Source: Sutcliffiella cohnii (lineage in GTDB: Bacteria; Bacillota; Bacilli; Bacillales; Bacillaceae_I). From it: DNA of 64,000 nt. Location of the stretch: assembly GCF_002250055.1 (NCBI RefSeq), contig NZ_CP018866.1, positions 1,728,501-1,792,500 on the forward strand, in the 5' to 3' direction. Numbering within the stretch: the stretch's first letter is position 1; every line of letters begins with the position of its first letter. Positions 16,505-23,681 of the stretch are shown here, piece by piece. Under the pieces are notes generated by a model, which was not told the DNA's origin, did no database searches, and saw only the letters and a program-made list of their open reading frames with translations. Both the position numbers and the translations under genes were made by a program.

Positions 16505-17023
16505 ATGCGACTTTTTCACGTAAGCGAACAACCTGACATTTCAAAGTTCGTACCTCGAATACCTACTAGACAAGATATGGATCAAAGTAAAGGGTTAGTT
16601 TGGGCAATTAATGAAAAATGTTTACCTAACTTCTTAACACCTAGAAATTGTCCGAGAGTTACATATCATTGTAACGAGCGTACCACAGAGGACGATAAAA
16701 ACCGCTATATGTCTTCTAAAACTACAAACCACGTTGTTGCCATTGAGCATAAGTGGTTTTCTACTATGAGAGATACTACATTATACTTATATGAATTTAA
16801 CAGTACTGATTTTTATCTACTCGACAGGTGTGCGGGCTATTATGTAAGTGAAAAAACTCAAGTTCCTATCAATAGATTTGTAGTGAATGATTTATTGATG
16901 GAATTAATCCATCGAAAAGTAGAAGTAAGAATAGTTGATAGCCTTTGGGATTTATGTGAAAAGATTCAAACAACAAGCTTTGATTGGTCCATGTGCAAAA
17001 TGGGAAATGCACAAAGGAACTAG
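16505..17023 (+). CDS. DUF6886-like protein
   Basis: A 172-residue soluble protein beginning MRLFHVSEQPDISKFVPRIP. It has RQDMDQSKGLVWAINEKCLP and FLTPRNCPRVTYHCNE, which match the Bacillus family DUF6886 as I remember it. The start resembles a nucleotide- or NAD-handling fold (LFHVSE), but no catalytic residues can be assigned. The ATG at 16505 follows AAAGGAGG; the longer frame from 16484 lacks a site. It is probably cotranscribed with the SUKH gene, 30 bp upstream. Confidence 0.65.
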   Translation: MRLFHVSEQPDISKFVPRIPTRQDMDQSKGLVWAINEKCLPNFLTPRNCPRVTYHCNERTTEDDKNRYMSSKTTNHVVAIEHKWFSTMRDTTLYLYEFNSTDFYLLDRCAGYYVSEKTQVPINRFVVNDLLMELIHRKVEVRIVDSLWDLCEKIQTTSFDWSMCKMGNAQRN

Positions 17024-17036
17024 TTAATATTTATGG

Positions 17037-17070
17037 CTAGCAGACCCTACTCGAAAAGGGTTTGCTGTTA
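17037..17070 (+). other. Hairpin without a T-tract before the GNAT gene
   Basis: AGCAGACCCT pairs with AGGGTTTGCT around an 8-nt loop, with one G-U pair. GTTAAGC follows instead of a T run. It lies 14 bp after the DUF6886 stop and 25 bp before the next ATG. It could be a weak terminator, an mRNA-stabilising stem or a leader structure for the GNAT gene. Confidence 0.5.
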
Positions 17071-17091
17071 AGCAAGGGGGAGAATGGAAAG

Positions 17092-17553
17092 ATGAAAATT
17101 AGACTTGCACAAACAAAAGATATTAAGCAATTAATACAAATGAGATGGGATTTTACGATTGAGCATGATGAAAGTAAACGAAACGCATCATTTGAAGACT
17201 TTGAAAAAGAATGCCACTCTTTTTTAGAAGGTGCTATAAACGGCAATCAATGGTTCATTTGGGTAGTCGAAGAAGATGAAAAAGTTGTATCTCATATTTA
17301 CATCGAATTAATCCAAAAGGTTCCGCGACCTGGTAGGGTAACTTATCCGTTCGCCTACATGACAAACGTATACACTGTTCCAGCATATAGAGGGAAGGGT
17401 GTTGGTAGTGAACTTCTAAGTTACATAAATAAATGGATAGAAGAAAATAATTACGAATTCGTCATCGTATGGCCAAGTGACGAAGCTATTAATTATTATA
17501 AGAAAAATGGTTACAAACATTGTACAGAGCCGATGGAATATTTTCCTGGTTAA
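17092..17553 (+). CDS. GNAT N-acetyltransferase
   Basis: A 153-residue GNAT protein. MKIRLAQTKDIKQLIQMRWDF is the first strand and helix. FAYMTNVYTVPAYRGKGVGSELLSYI contains the acetyl-CoA motif RGKGVGS. The C-terminal INYYKKNGYKHCTEPM is the usual Y-x-K-x-G-(F/Y) segment. The acceptor substrate is unknown. The ATG at 17092 follows GGGGGAGAATGG; an upstream in-frame start at 17062 falls inside the hairpin described above. Confidence 0.88.
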   Translation: MKIRLAQTKDIKQLIQMRWDFTIEHDESKRNASFEDFEKECHSFLEGAINGNQWFIWVVEEDEKVVSHIYIELIQKVPRPGRVTYPFAYMTNVYTVPAYRGKGVGSELLSYINKWIEENNYEFVIVWPSDEAINYYKKNGYKHCTEPMEYFPG

Positions 17554-17586
17554 ATTGGATGTTTATGAGAAAGGTAGTGAACTGTC

Positions 17587-18051
17587 TTGTTTAAGTTTTT
17601 CTTTCAACTCGGAGTAGCAATGATGATCCTATTGTTTTCTACTTTTGTTTCTTGGTACGAAGGTAGCGCGATAATCGATCATCCGTGGGAATGGGAATAT
17701 TCCACTCCGTTTACTCAGCTTAATGGAGAAATTCAGAATGGAAACCAAATATCACAGCTAGATTATTTTGTTTATGCGGCGAAATTCCATCCGACATTTC
17801 CATTAGTAATGTTAATCAGTTTTTTGTATCTATTAATTCTTGTTAGTTTCCAAGTCCTTAATACTAAACACTTTATATATTTTTTAAGTTTTGTAGCTGC
17901 ATCCTTATTTTTTCTAAGTTATTTAGTTTCTAATTCATCAACAATAGGTGGGAACGTCTTTTTTTACTTTAGTATGTTAACTGGTATTGTATGTATTGCC
18001 ACAACGATTTGCATGAAGTTTTTAGGTAGCAAAAGGGAAACTACTGCATAA
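17587..18051 (+). CDS. YjdJ-like membrane protein (DUF4306)
   Basis: A 154-residue protein with four hydrophobic helices. The first is followed by FVSWYEGSAIIDHPWEWEYS and STPFTQLNGE. The sequence QLDYFVYAAKFHPTFPLVM continues the match. This arrangement agrees with my recollection of the B. subtilis YjdJ/DUF4306 family, whose function is unknown. The start is a TTG behind AAAGGTAGTG. The reading frame has no upstream alternative. Confidence 0.65.
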   Translation: MFKFFFQLGVAMMILLFSTFVSWYEGSAIIDHPWEWEYSTPFTQLNGEIQNGNQISQLDYFVYAAKFHPTFPLVMLISFLYLLILVSFQVLNTKHFIYFLSFVAASLFFLSYLVSNSSTIGGNVFFYFSMLTGIVCIATTICMKFLGSKRETTA

Positions 18052-18098
18052 ATTATAATTTCATATGAACAAGAATAATTTGTCAACAAGCACAATTG

Positions 18099-18129
18099 TA
18101 AAAGGACTCAAATACAGAGTCCTTTTTTA
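18099..18129. terminator. Intrinsic terminator, bidirectional
   Basis: AAAAGGACTC pairs with GAGTCCTTTT around a 7-nt loop, with six T residues after the stem. It lies between the YjdJ-like gene and the convergent small gene at 18144. Confidence 0.9.
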
Positions 18130-18143
18130 ATCGTAATAGAGTT

Positions 18144-18344
18144 TTATGAAAACTTCTTTAACCGGATGGAGCTAAACCCAGTATGTGGATGTACGTTGGA
18201 CTGGACTTTGTAATATTCATATTCCAACTCTGAAAGCGTCAAATCAAGTAATGCATCTTCTTTTTTATAAAATTGATGATGTTCTAGTAATTTTGAAATG
18301 ATCTCCATTTTTCTTACTTCTACAACTTCGTTAAGTAAACTCAT
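18144..18344 (-). CDS. FbpA-family small protein under a SAM riboswitch
   Basis: A 66-residue protein with VEVRKMEIISKLLEHHQFYK and LLDLTLSELEYEYYKV. The L-x-L-T-L-S-E-L-E-x-E-Y core and the K-x-x-I-I-x-K-L-L start match the small FbpA-type proteins that were named Fur-regulated basic proteins. The ATG follows AAGGAGAGG. Unlike those, this gene shows no Fur box. Its leader holds a SAM-I riboswitch instead (18424-18524). It is monocistronic and ends in a terminator. The family link is moderate; the riboswitch is secure. Confidence 0.65.
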   Translation of the reverse strand: MSLLNEVVEVRKMEIISKLLEHHQFYKKEDALLDLTLSELEYEYYKVQSNVHPHTGFSSIRLKKFS

Positions 18345-18352
18345 AAAATCCT

Positions 18353-18408
18353 CTCCTTAAAATATCCATGTTTTGAAGACTAATAAAAGATAAGAAGATT
18401 TTAAGAAA
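18353..18408 (-). promoter_or_regulatory. Predicted ribosome-binding-site sequestering stem in the SAM riboswitch leader
   Basis: On the minus strand TTTCTTAAAAT (18398-18408) can pair over 11 positions, with G-U pairs allowed, with ATTTTAAGGAG (18353-18363), which contains the ribosome binding site. Just before it, CTTATC (18389-18394) could compete for the 3' strand of P1. This suggests translational rather than transcriptional control. The folding is my inference from complementarity. Confidence 0.45.
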
Positions 18409-18423
18409 TGTAATGAAAACCAA

Positions 18424-18524
18424 CTTATCTTCCAAGTGAAAAACTTGTAGGATTTAGCACAGTGTTCAAAAGGAACCTGTTGCTGAGGTATCATCGGGCC
18501 AGTCCCTCTACCTCTCTTGATAAG
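18424..18524 (-). ncRNA. SAM-I (S-box) riboswitch
   Basis: On the minus strand, reading from 18524, the P1 strand CTTATC is followed by AAGAGAGGTAGAGGGACTGG, CCCGATGATACC, CAGCAAC, GTGCTAAATCC and, at the 3' end, GATAAG. The P1 arms CTTATC and GATAAG are complementary, and the AGAGGGACTGGCCC and GATGATACC core is diagnostic for the S-box family. It binds S-adenosylmethionine. It lies 80 nt upstream of the start of the FbpA-like gene, the only gene it can control. Confidence 0.95.
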
Positions 18525-18537
18525 TAAATATAATATT

Positions 18538-18566
18538 ATGATATACATATTATTCCGATTTGTCTA
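18538..18566 (-). promoter_or_regulatory. Sigma-A promoter of the SAM riboswitch transcript
   Basis: On the minus strand TAGACA (18561-18566) is separated by 17 nt from TATCAT (18538-18543). A start near 18531 would put the transcript just before the P1 stem. Confidence 0.55.
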
Positions 18567-18689
18567 CTATGAATTAATGGTTTGTTACATGTATCTTAAA
18601 GATAGTGATAGTCCGGGGTGGTTTAATTAATGATATTGGTTATAATTAAATTAATATTAAGAAAATCCATATTTTGGCGGTGAAACAAA

Positions 18690-19304
18690 ATGGAACCTAA
18701 ATGGTTAGAATGGGCAAAACAGCTTCAATCGATTGCCCAGGCGGGATTAACGTATTCAAAAGATGTTTATGATATGGAGCGGTTTGAGCAGATAAGAGAT
18801 ATTAGTGTAGAAATAATGTCTCAACATACAGATATAGACAATTCAATAATAAAAAAATTATTTGCAAACGAAACTGGTTATGCTACTCCAAAAGTAGATA
18901 TAAGATCAGTAGTTTTTAAGGAAAATAAAATTTTATTAGTTAGGGAAAATGATGGGGAATGGTCTTTACCAGGCGGTTGGGGGGATATCGGCCTAACACC
19001 GAGTGAAGTGGCTGTAAAAGAAGTAAAAGAAGAATCTGGATATGAAGTAAAAGCTAAAAAATTGATAGCGGTAATGGATAAAAAGTGCCATCCGCATCCT
19101 CCGTCACCATATCATGTTTATAAAATGTTTATTCAATGTGAAATTATCGGGGGCCATGCACAATCAGGGCTGGAAACTAGTGAAGTTGGCTTTTTCGATG
19201 AAAACGAACTACCCAAATTATCTGTAGCAAGAAATACAAAATCCCAAATTCAACTAGCTTTTAAACATCTACATAATCCTCAAGAGCCTGTCTATTTTGA
19301 CTAA
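18690..19304 (+). CDS. Nudix hydrolase with N-terminal extension (YjhB-like)
   Basis: A 204-residue Nudix protein. Residues 1-65 form a helical extension (KWLEWAKQLQSIAQAGLTYS and the QHTDIDNSIIKKLFA region) found in Bacillus YjhB-type ADP-ribose pyrophosphatases. The Nudix box follows at about 95-117, running from GGWGDIGLTPSEVAVKEV into KEESGYE. It keeps the catalytic E-x-x-EE pattern, although the first residues are GW rather than GG. The GGGA segment SLPGGW precedes it. Hydrolysis of a nucleoside diphosphate linked to another moiety is likely. The ATG follows GGCGGTG. Confidence 0.85.
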   Translation: MEPKWLEWAKQLQSIAQAGLTYSKDVYDMERFEQIRDISVEIMSQHTDIDNSIIKKLFANETGYATPKVDIRSVVFKENKILLVRENDGEWSLPGGWGDIGLTPSEVAVKEVKEESGYEVKAKKLIAVMDKKCHPHPPSPYHVYKMFIQCEIIGGHAQSGLETSEVGFFDENELPKLSVARNTKSQIQLAFKHLHNPQEPVYFD

Positions 19305-19355
19305 TTATTCGGTATTTAGAGATAGTGACTTATATTGATGCAGGAGGTGTTTTGA

Positions 19356-20315
19356 ATCAACTCTTTAGAAACTGTAAGTATTAACGGAGATAAGCAATGG
19401 ATTTATATAAGAAGTAAAAATGAAAATAACCCAATTCTTCTTTTTCTACATGGTGGTCCAGGAGCCGCTCAAATTTATTGTGTAGATAATTATTTTAAAG
19501 ATTTAGAGGAAAGTTTCATTGTTGTTGATTGGGACCAAAGAGGTTCAGGGAAGAGTTACAATAGTAAAATTACTAAAGAACCATTAACGATTAATCAATA
19601 TTTGGAGGATACAAAAGTTTTAGCTGAAATGCTAATGAAACGCTTTAACAAGAATAAGATCCTTTTAGTCGGTCATTCGTGGGGGAGCATCATTGGCTTG
19701 TTAGCGGTACAAAAATATCCGCATTTATTTCAATGTTATATAGGAATTGGTCAAGTTATTAACTTATTAGAAGGCGAAATAATAGGTTATGATTACGCCT
19801 TAAAACAATCTAAGTTGAATAATGACATTTCTAATCGAAAAAAATTAGAAAAAATAGGACCACCTCCGTATCCAACTCTATACAAAACTGCTCTATTTAG
19901 AAATATTCTAGATAAGTATGGCGGCTATAAGTATCAACAAAAAACGAGCCTATGGAATGATTATTTAAAAGAAATGATAGAGTCTAAGCATTATAGATTA
20001 ACAGATACGTTTAAGTGGTTCAGAGGTACAAACTATTTAGTAAAAAGTCTAAGGGACGAGATGTTGACGATAAATTTTAAAGAGCAGGTAACATCAGTCG
20101 CTATTCCGGTGTATTTTCTAGCAGGGAAGTACGATTATATAACGCCAACTACAATAGTAGAGGAGTACTATGAGCTAATTAAAAGCCCAGCGAAAAAATT
20201 AATCTATTTTGAAAAAGAAGGACATGATCTTCATTTTGAAAATAGTAAAAAATTTATGGAGATTTGCCAAGAGATTTTATTTAGTTTTGAAGATAGTAAA
20301 CAAAACTTTATATAG
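19356..20315 (+). CDS. Alpha/beta hydrolase with no normal start codon
   Basis: A 320-codon open frame that encodes an S33-type hydrolase. It includes FLHGGPGAAQ, DWDQRGSGKS, the nucleophile elbow GHSWGS, and a C-terminal Asp/His region (AGKYDYITP and KEGHDLHFE). The frame is preceded by a stop at 19353-19355 and opens with ATC at 19356. That ATC lies seven bases after AGGAGGT, the ideal spacing. TTG at 19352 is out of frame and only three bases from the site. The first in-frame start is a TTG at 19602, too late to keep HGGPG. Either the ATG has mutated to ATC, or ATC is used as a rare start. Confidence 0.75.
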   Translation: MNSLETVSINGDKQWIYIRSKNENNPILLFLHGGPGAAQIYCVDNYFKDLEESFIVVDWDQRGSGKSYNSKITKEPLTINQYLEDTKVLAEMLMKRFNKNKILLVGHSWGSIIGLLAVQKYPHLFQCYIGIGQVINLLEGEIIGYDYALKQSKLNNDISNRKKLEKIGPPPYPTLYKTALFRNILDKYGGYKYQQKTSLWNDYLKEMIESKHYRLTDTFKWFRGTNYLVKSLRDEMLTINFKEQVTSVAIPVYFLAGKYDYITPTTIVEEYYELIKSPAKKLIYFEKEGHDLHFENSKKFMEICQEILFSFEDSKQNFI

Positions 20316-20398
20316 AGTCATTGTTTGGTGGGACCTTTACTTAGGAAAAAAGCTATTATAATTAAAAAAATGAAAATAGGCTTAAGGAGAAATAATGT

Positions 20399-20659
20399 AT
20401 GAAATTTTACAATGTAAGATATGGTTTTTACATATTAGCTTTATTAATTACTGTTCTTTTAATATTCATCCCATTAATGGGAGACTACTCCGTAAATGCA
20501 TTTGTTAGCAAAACGTTCATTTCTGTGCCGATTGTATTAATAATTGGAGGAAAAATACTAGCTATATTGGAAAAGAGAAGAGAAAAACGAAACGTTGTAA
20601 AAGATGTAAGTATTAATATCGGTTTAACGATTGCATTAGTTTTGTTTATAATAAATTAA
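20399..20659 (+). CDS. Small membrane protein, unknown function
   Basis: An 86-residue protein with three hydrophobic stretches (FYILALLITVLLIFIPLMG, TFISVPIVLIIGGKILAI and INIGLTIALVLFII) and a charged loop (EKRREKRNVVKD). The ATG follows AAGGAG. No family is recognised. It is separate from its neighbours, with its own likely sigma-A promoter upstream. Confidence 0.6.
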   Translation: MKFYNVRYGFYILALLITVLLIFIPLMGDYSVNAFVSKTFISVPIVLIIGGKILAILEKRREKRNVVKDVSINIGLTIALVLFIIN

Positions 20660-20662
20660 TTT

Positions 20663-20691
20663 TGAAACCATTTTGTTCTTTGTATCGTCTG
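20663..20691 (+). promoter_or_regulatory. ECF-type promoter (exact TGAAAC, 17 nt, CGTCTG)
   Basis: TGAAAC (20663-20668), 17 nt, CGTCTG (20686-20691). This is a perfect sigma-M/X/V-like arrangement. A start near 20699 would leave about 25 nt before the ATG at 20724. Confidence 0.65.
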
Positions 20692-20723
20692 ATATTTTAA
20701 ATTTATTTATTGGAGGATGATGT

Positions 20724-21212
20724 ATGGGGAGAAAATGGTTTTTGTTATTAATAGTTGTGGTGCTCGTACTAGTAGGTTTCCAAACAATCGTAAAAGCTGG
20801 AGAGATTAGCCTTACGAAAGAAGAAGAAGGAACAATAGAAAAATACTTAAAGCAGGAAGTAATAGAACCGAACTTTGGAGGAGAAATTTTTACTGCCTAC
20901 GAAGTGCTAGCTTCGAATGAAAAACTAGGAGAAATATACGTTTGGGCGTTAATTTCTGAATACTACATAGAGGATAAAGTAATAGAGTCCGGTACATCTA
21001 TGTCGGTTCCGCTCGTTCTACATGTTAATGATAGTGAAAGAGGCTTAGAAATCTTAAGTTACACAATGCCTGGTGACGGCTCCTATTATGAGAAAGATAT
21101 TAAAAAATTGTTCCCTAATCGTATCCATAGTAAAATATTTAATTATTCATCTGTTCATATAAATAAATTAATGAAGGAGATGGATGAAAAGGTGGAAAAC
21201 TGGAAGTCCTAA
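20724..21212 (+). CDS. Secreted or membrane-anchored protein, unknown function
   Basis: A 162-residue protein with a clear N-terminal signal (MGRKWFLLLIVVVLVLVGFQ, then TIVKAGE), possibly cleaved after KA. The mature part has EEGTIEKYLKQEVIEPNFGG, VWALISEYY, a VPLVLHV strand and a conserved-looking YTMPGDGSYYEKDIKKLFP. No Cys lipobox is present. The ATG follows GGAGGATG. The exact ECF-type promoter in front points to envelope stress or antibiotic response, which is an inference. Confidence 0.65.
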   Translation: MGRKWFLLLIVVVLVLVGFQTIVKAGEISLTKEEEGTIEKYLKQEVIEPNFGGEIFTAYEVLASNEKLGEIYVWALISEYYIEDKVIESGTSMSVPLVLHVNDSERGLEILSYTMPGDGSYYEKDIKKLFPNRIHSKIFNYSSVHINKLMKEMDEKVENWKS

Positions 21213-21217
21213 CGGTT

Positions 21218-21255
21218 ATTTGAGCGTGCGTAGAACCACTCAAACTTTTTAAAAA
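21218..21255 (+). terminator. Intrinsic terminator
   Basis: TTTGAG pairs with CTCAAA around a partly structured loop, and CTTTTT follows. It lies a few bases after the stop of the secreted protein gene. Confidence 0.6.
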
Positions 21256-21278
21256 AGTGAACAAAGGCTCGATTGGAA

Positions 21279-21316
21279 AAGTCAGCATATATGATATGCT
21301 TGGGATTTTTCTTTTC
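21279..21316 (+). terminator. Second hairpin carrying the GTCAGCATA word
   Basis: AGCATAT pairs with ATATGCT around a three-base loop, and outer GAAAA/TTTTC arms follow, ending in TTTTTC. The 5' arm reads GGAAAAGTCAGCATA, nearly the same as the word CCGAAAAGTCAGCATAA in the 23.9 kb and 58.7 kb arrays. It may be a single, isolated copy of that word family. Confidence 0.6.
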
Positions 21317-21431
21317 GGGCATTTTTTATGGGATTATTAGACAAAGTGGATGATATATAAAACTAAACGAATCAAATGAGTAAAGGTAGTAATAATAATA
21401 CATATTGTTTTACAAAAATGAGGTGTTCTTG

Positions 21432-21881
21432 TTGTTCGTTCTCTATCTTATAATGGTCATTGTATTTCTAGTTATAGCTATATTCATACCTAGAAAAAAA
21501 CCTATACAAGAACTTATTATTACATTACAATTTGCCATCATATTGAATTTGTTAACAGATATGTACCTTGATAACAAATACAATTTATACTGGTATTTTG
21601 ATGAAATGCTAGTGGAATGGAAATATTTGTTCATCGTTGCAGGAGAGGCGATTGTATTATATATAGCTTTTAACTATTTTCCTCTATTTAGTAATCAATT
21701 TCGAAAGTTTTTATATATTTCAGTTTGGACTATTATATTTGTTTTACTTGAATTATTTTCAGTTTACATTAACGTATTACATTATAGAAATTGGAGTGTT
21801 GTTTACTCAGCGGTTATTTATTTTCTCTCCTTATATGTACTTTATCTAGTGTTTAAATTTGCGAGGAGAATTAGACATTAG
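21432..21881 (+). CDS. Membrane protein, CBO0543-like
   Basis: A 149-residue protein with five hydrophobic helices and the middle motif NLLTDMYLDNKYNLYWYFDE. The D-x-Y-L-D-x-K-Y-x-L-Y-x-Y-F segment with five helices resembles the CBO0543 family of Firmicute membrane proteins, whose function is unknown. The start is TTG at 21432, six bases after GAGGTG; the earlier in-frame TTG at 21405 lies before that site. Confidence 0.6.
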   Translation: MFVLYLIMVIVFLVIAIFIPRKKPIQELIITLQFAIILNLLTDMYLDNKYNLYWYFDEMLVEWKYLFIVAGEAIVLYIAFNYFPLFSNQFRKFLYISVWTIIFVLLELFSVYINVLHYRNWSVVYSAVIYFLSLYVLYLVFKFARRIRH

Positions 21882-21910
21882 CGTTGGTCTGTCATGAACC
21901 AACGTTTTTG
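21881..21910 (+). terminator. Intrinsic terminator
   Basis: CGTTGGT pairs with ACCAACG around a 9-nt loop and is followed by five T residues. It overlaps the stop codon of the membrane protein. Confidence 0.82.
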
Positions 21911-22035
21911 AGTTTAATTCGGATTATTCTATTATTTATAGATTATAAATTAGTTACGCTATGATAAGATAAAATCACAATAAAAATAAATAGTTTTACG
22001 TTTCGTAGATTAAGAGAGTAATTGGGGAGAGAAAA

Positions 22036-23004
22036 ATGAAAAAGAAACTTGTCATTATTTTATCTGTTTGCGTCATTTTATTAATGGTTGCTTACGGCTT
22101 AATTGGTAATTATTTTTATAATTTTGCACTGAATGCAAATGATGAAAAAGAATATTTAGATGAGAATCCACATTTGGAAGATAGCGAAGCTCTAATGGCG
22201 ATGGCGGACGTAGCGGAAGAGGCACGGGTCGCTGATAATCAGTTTAAACTCGAGTACCCGCCGACTGCCATGTCCATCGTTTCAAATGATAAGCTTCAAT
22301 TAAAACTACATGCTGATATGTATAAAAACGGTGATTCAAACTCTAAGTGGGCAATTGTGGCTCACGGATATACGAGCAGCGCGGCAGGTATGACAAGGTG
22401 GGTTCGCAATTTTTATGAAGAAGGGTTTAACGTACTAGCACCTGATCTTCGTGGACACGGTAATAGTGAAGGTAACTACATCGGAATGGGTTGGCATGAT
22501 CGACTAGACATGTTGCAATGGATTGATGAAATAATTGCATTGGATCCAGAAGCTGAGATTGTCTTGTTCGGTATTTCTATGGGTGGCGCAACAGTAATGA
22601 TGGCATCAGGTGAGGAACTACCTTCTAATGTAAGAGTTATTATTGAAGATTGTGGTTACACATCAGTTAGTGATGTGTTTACGTATCAGTTAGATGATTT
22701 GTTCGGTTTACCACCCTTTCCAGTAATGAATGCGGCTAACACAGTAACTAAATTACGTGCCGGCTACGATTTATACGAAGCGTCAGCAGTTGACCAAGTT
22801 GCTAAAAATGTAACACCGATGCTTTTCATACATGGTGATGCCGATACATTTGTTCCGTATGAAATGTTAGAAGAAGTATATGAAGCAACAACCGTGGATA
22901 AAGAAAAGCTTGTCATTCCTGGGGCTGGTCACGGAGAGGCGGAAAAAGTAGATCCAGAAACGTACTGGAACACAATATGGAAGTTCGTTGGGAAGTATAT
23001 GTAA
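22036..23004 (+). CDS. Membrane-anchored alpha/beta hydrolase (YqkD-like)
   Basis: A 322-residue protein with an N-terminal membrane anchor (about residues 5-25). The outward-facing alpha/beta hydrolase domain follows. AIVAHGYTSSAAGM gives the oxyanion region, LAPDLRGHGNSEGNYIGMGW the following loop, FGISMGGATVMMASGE the nucleophile elbow with Ser in G-I-S-M-G-G, IHGDADTFVPYEM the acid segment and PGAGHGEA the catalytic His. The arrangement agrees with the B. subtilis YqkD type of extracytoplasmic hydrolase, substrate unknown. The ATG follows GGGGAG. Confidence 0.88.
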   Translation: MKKKLVIILSVCVILLMVAYGLIGNYFYNFALNANDEKEYLDENPHLEDSEALMAMADVAEEARVADNQFKLEYPPTAMSIVSNDKLQLKLHADMYKNGDSNSKWAIVAHGYTSSAAGMTRWVRNFYEEGFNVLAPDLRGHGNSEGNYIGMGWHDRLDMLQWIDEIIALDPEAEIVLFGISMGGATVMMASGEELPSNVRVIIEDCGYTSVSDVFTYQLDDLFGLPPFPVMNAANTVTKLRAGYDLYEASAVDQVAKNVTPMLFIHGDADTFVPYEMLEEVYEATTVDKEKLVIPGAGHGEAEKVDPETYWNTIWKFVGKYM

Positions 23005-23014
23005 GGATGAGATT

Positions 23015-23046
23015 GGCAGAGACAGTAAATGTCCTCTGCTTTTTTT
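23015..23046 (+). terminator. Intrinsic terminator
   Basis: GCAGAG pairs with CTCTGC, with an inner ACA/TGT pairing, followed by seven T residues. Confidence 0.88.
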
Positions 23047-23051
23047 ATTAA

Positions 23052-23080
23052 TGAAACATTTTTAATTTTTTCAGCGTCAA
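23052..23080 (+). promoter_or_regulatory. ECF-type promoter (exact TGAAAC, 17 nt, CGTCAA)
   Basis: TGAAAC (23052-23057), 17 nt, CGTC (23075-23078). It lies 33 bp before the ATG of the frameshifted gene at 23113 and begins directly after the terminator of the hydrolase. Confidence 0.65.
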
Positions 23081-23112
23081 ACTTATTATTAGTCTAATAG
23101 GTTGGTGATAGA

Positions 23113-23599
23113 ATGAATAGGAAAGAATTCATTGTAATATTTCTTTTTATGTTTGCATTTCTTTCTCTAGCAGTTAATTGGTCGGTCATGAGAAGCAAGA
23201 TGTATGATTATAATACATCAGAAGTTATGAAAAAAATCGAACGTTCTAACTTTCCCTTAGATGTAAAAATTCCTACTAAAGTTCCATTTGAAGAAATGAG
23301 CATGCTAGAATCTGGGGCAACCGATCATCAACTAAGAGTGAGACTTTTAAATAAAAGATAAGAATGTAATTGAGTATCGAATTACAAACATCCCCATTAC
23401 ATATTCTAATGAAATAAAGCAAAGGAAAGTTGTCATACACAATAACATAGAAGCAGTGTTTATTCCGAAAGACACAATGAAAAGAATCCTTTCATGGCAG
23501 GATGGAGATCTCTATTACGAAATCACATATTTCTCAAAAGTTACTCCATCAGAACTTAGTAAAAAGCAGCTCGTTAAAATGGCAGAGTCTTTTAATTAA
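23113..23599 (+). pseudogene. Membrane-anchored protein gene with a frameshift
   Basis: The first frame (23113-23361) encodes 82 residues with an N-terminal membrane helix and stops at TAA 23359-23361. The next frame continues without a start codon to TAA at 23597-23599. It encodes IEYRITNIPITYSNE, VVIHNNIEAVFIPKDTMKRI, DLYYEITYFSKVTPSELSKK and a typical ending QLVKMAESFN. Joined near the poly-A run at about 23349-23356, the two give one protein of about 160 residues with an extracytoplasmic domain that resembles the DUF4367-type fold, judged by eye. The break is a one-base shift. It could be a true frameshift or a sequencing slip. Confidence 0.75.
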
Positions 23600-23681
23600 A
23601 AAATATATTCGTATCATAAGTGTATTCCGGCATAGATTTGCACAAGTTAAATGGGAATAATGACCTGAAGGGATGAACCGT

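Noticed and set aside
18345-18690. Fur box for the FbpA-like gene
   Set aside because: No GATAATGATAATCATTATC-like sequence is present. The control element is a SAM riboswitch.
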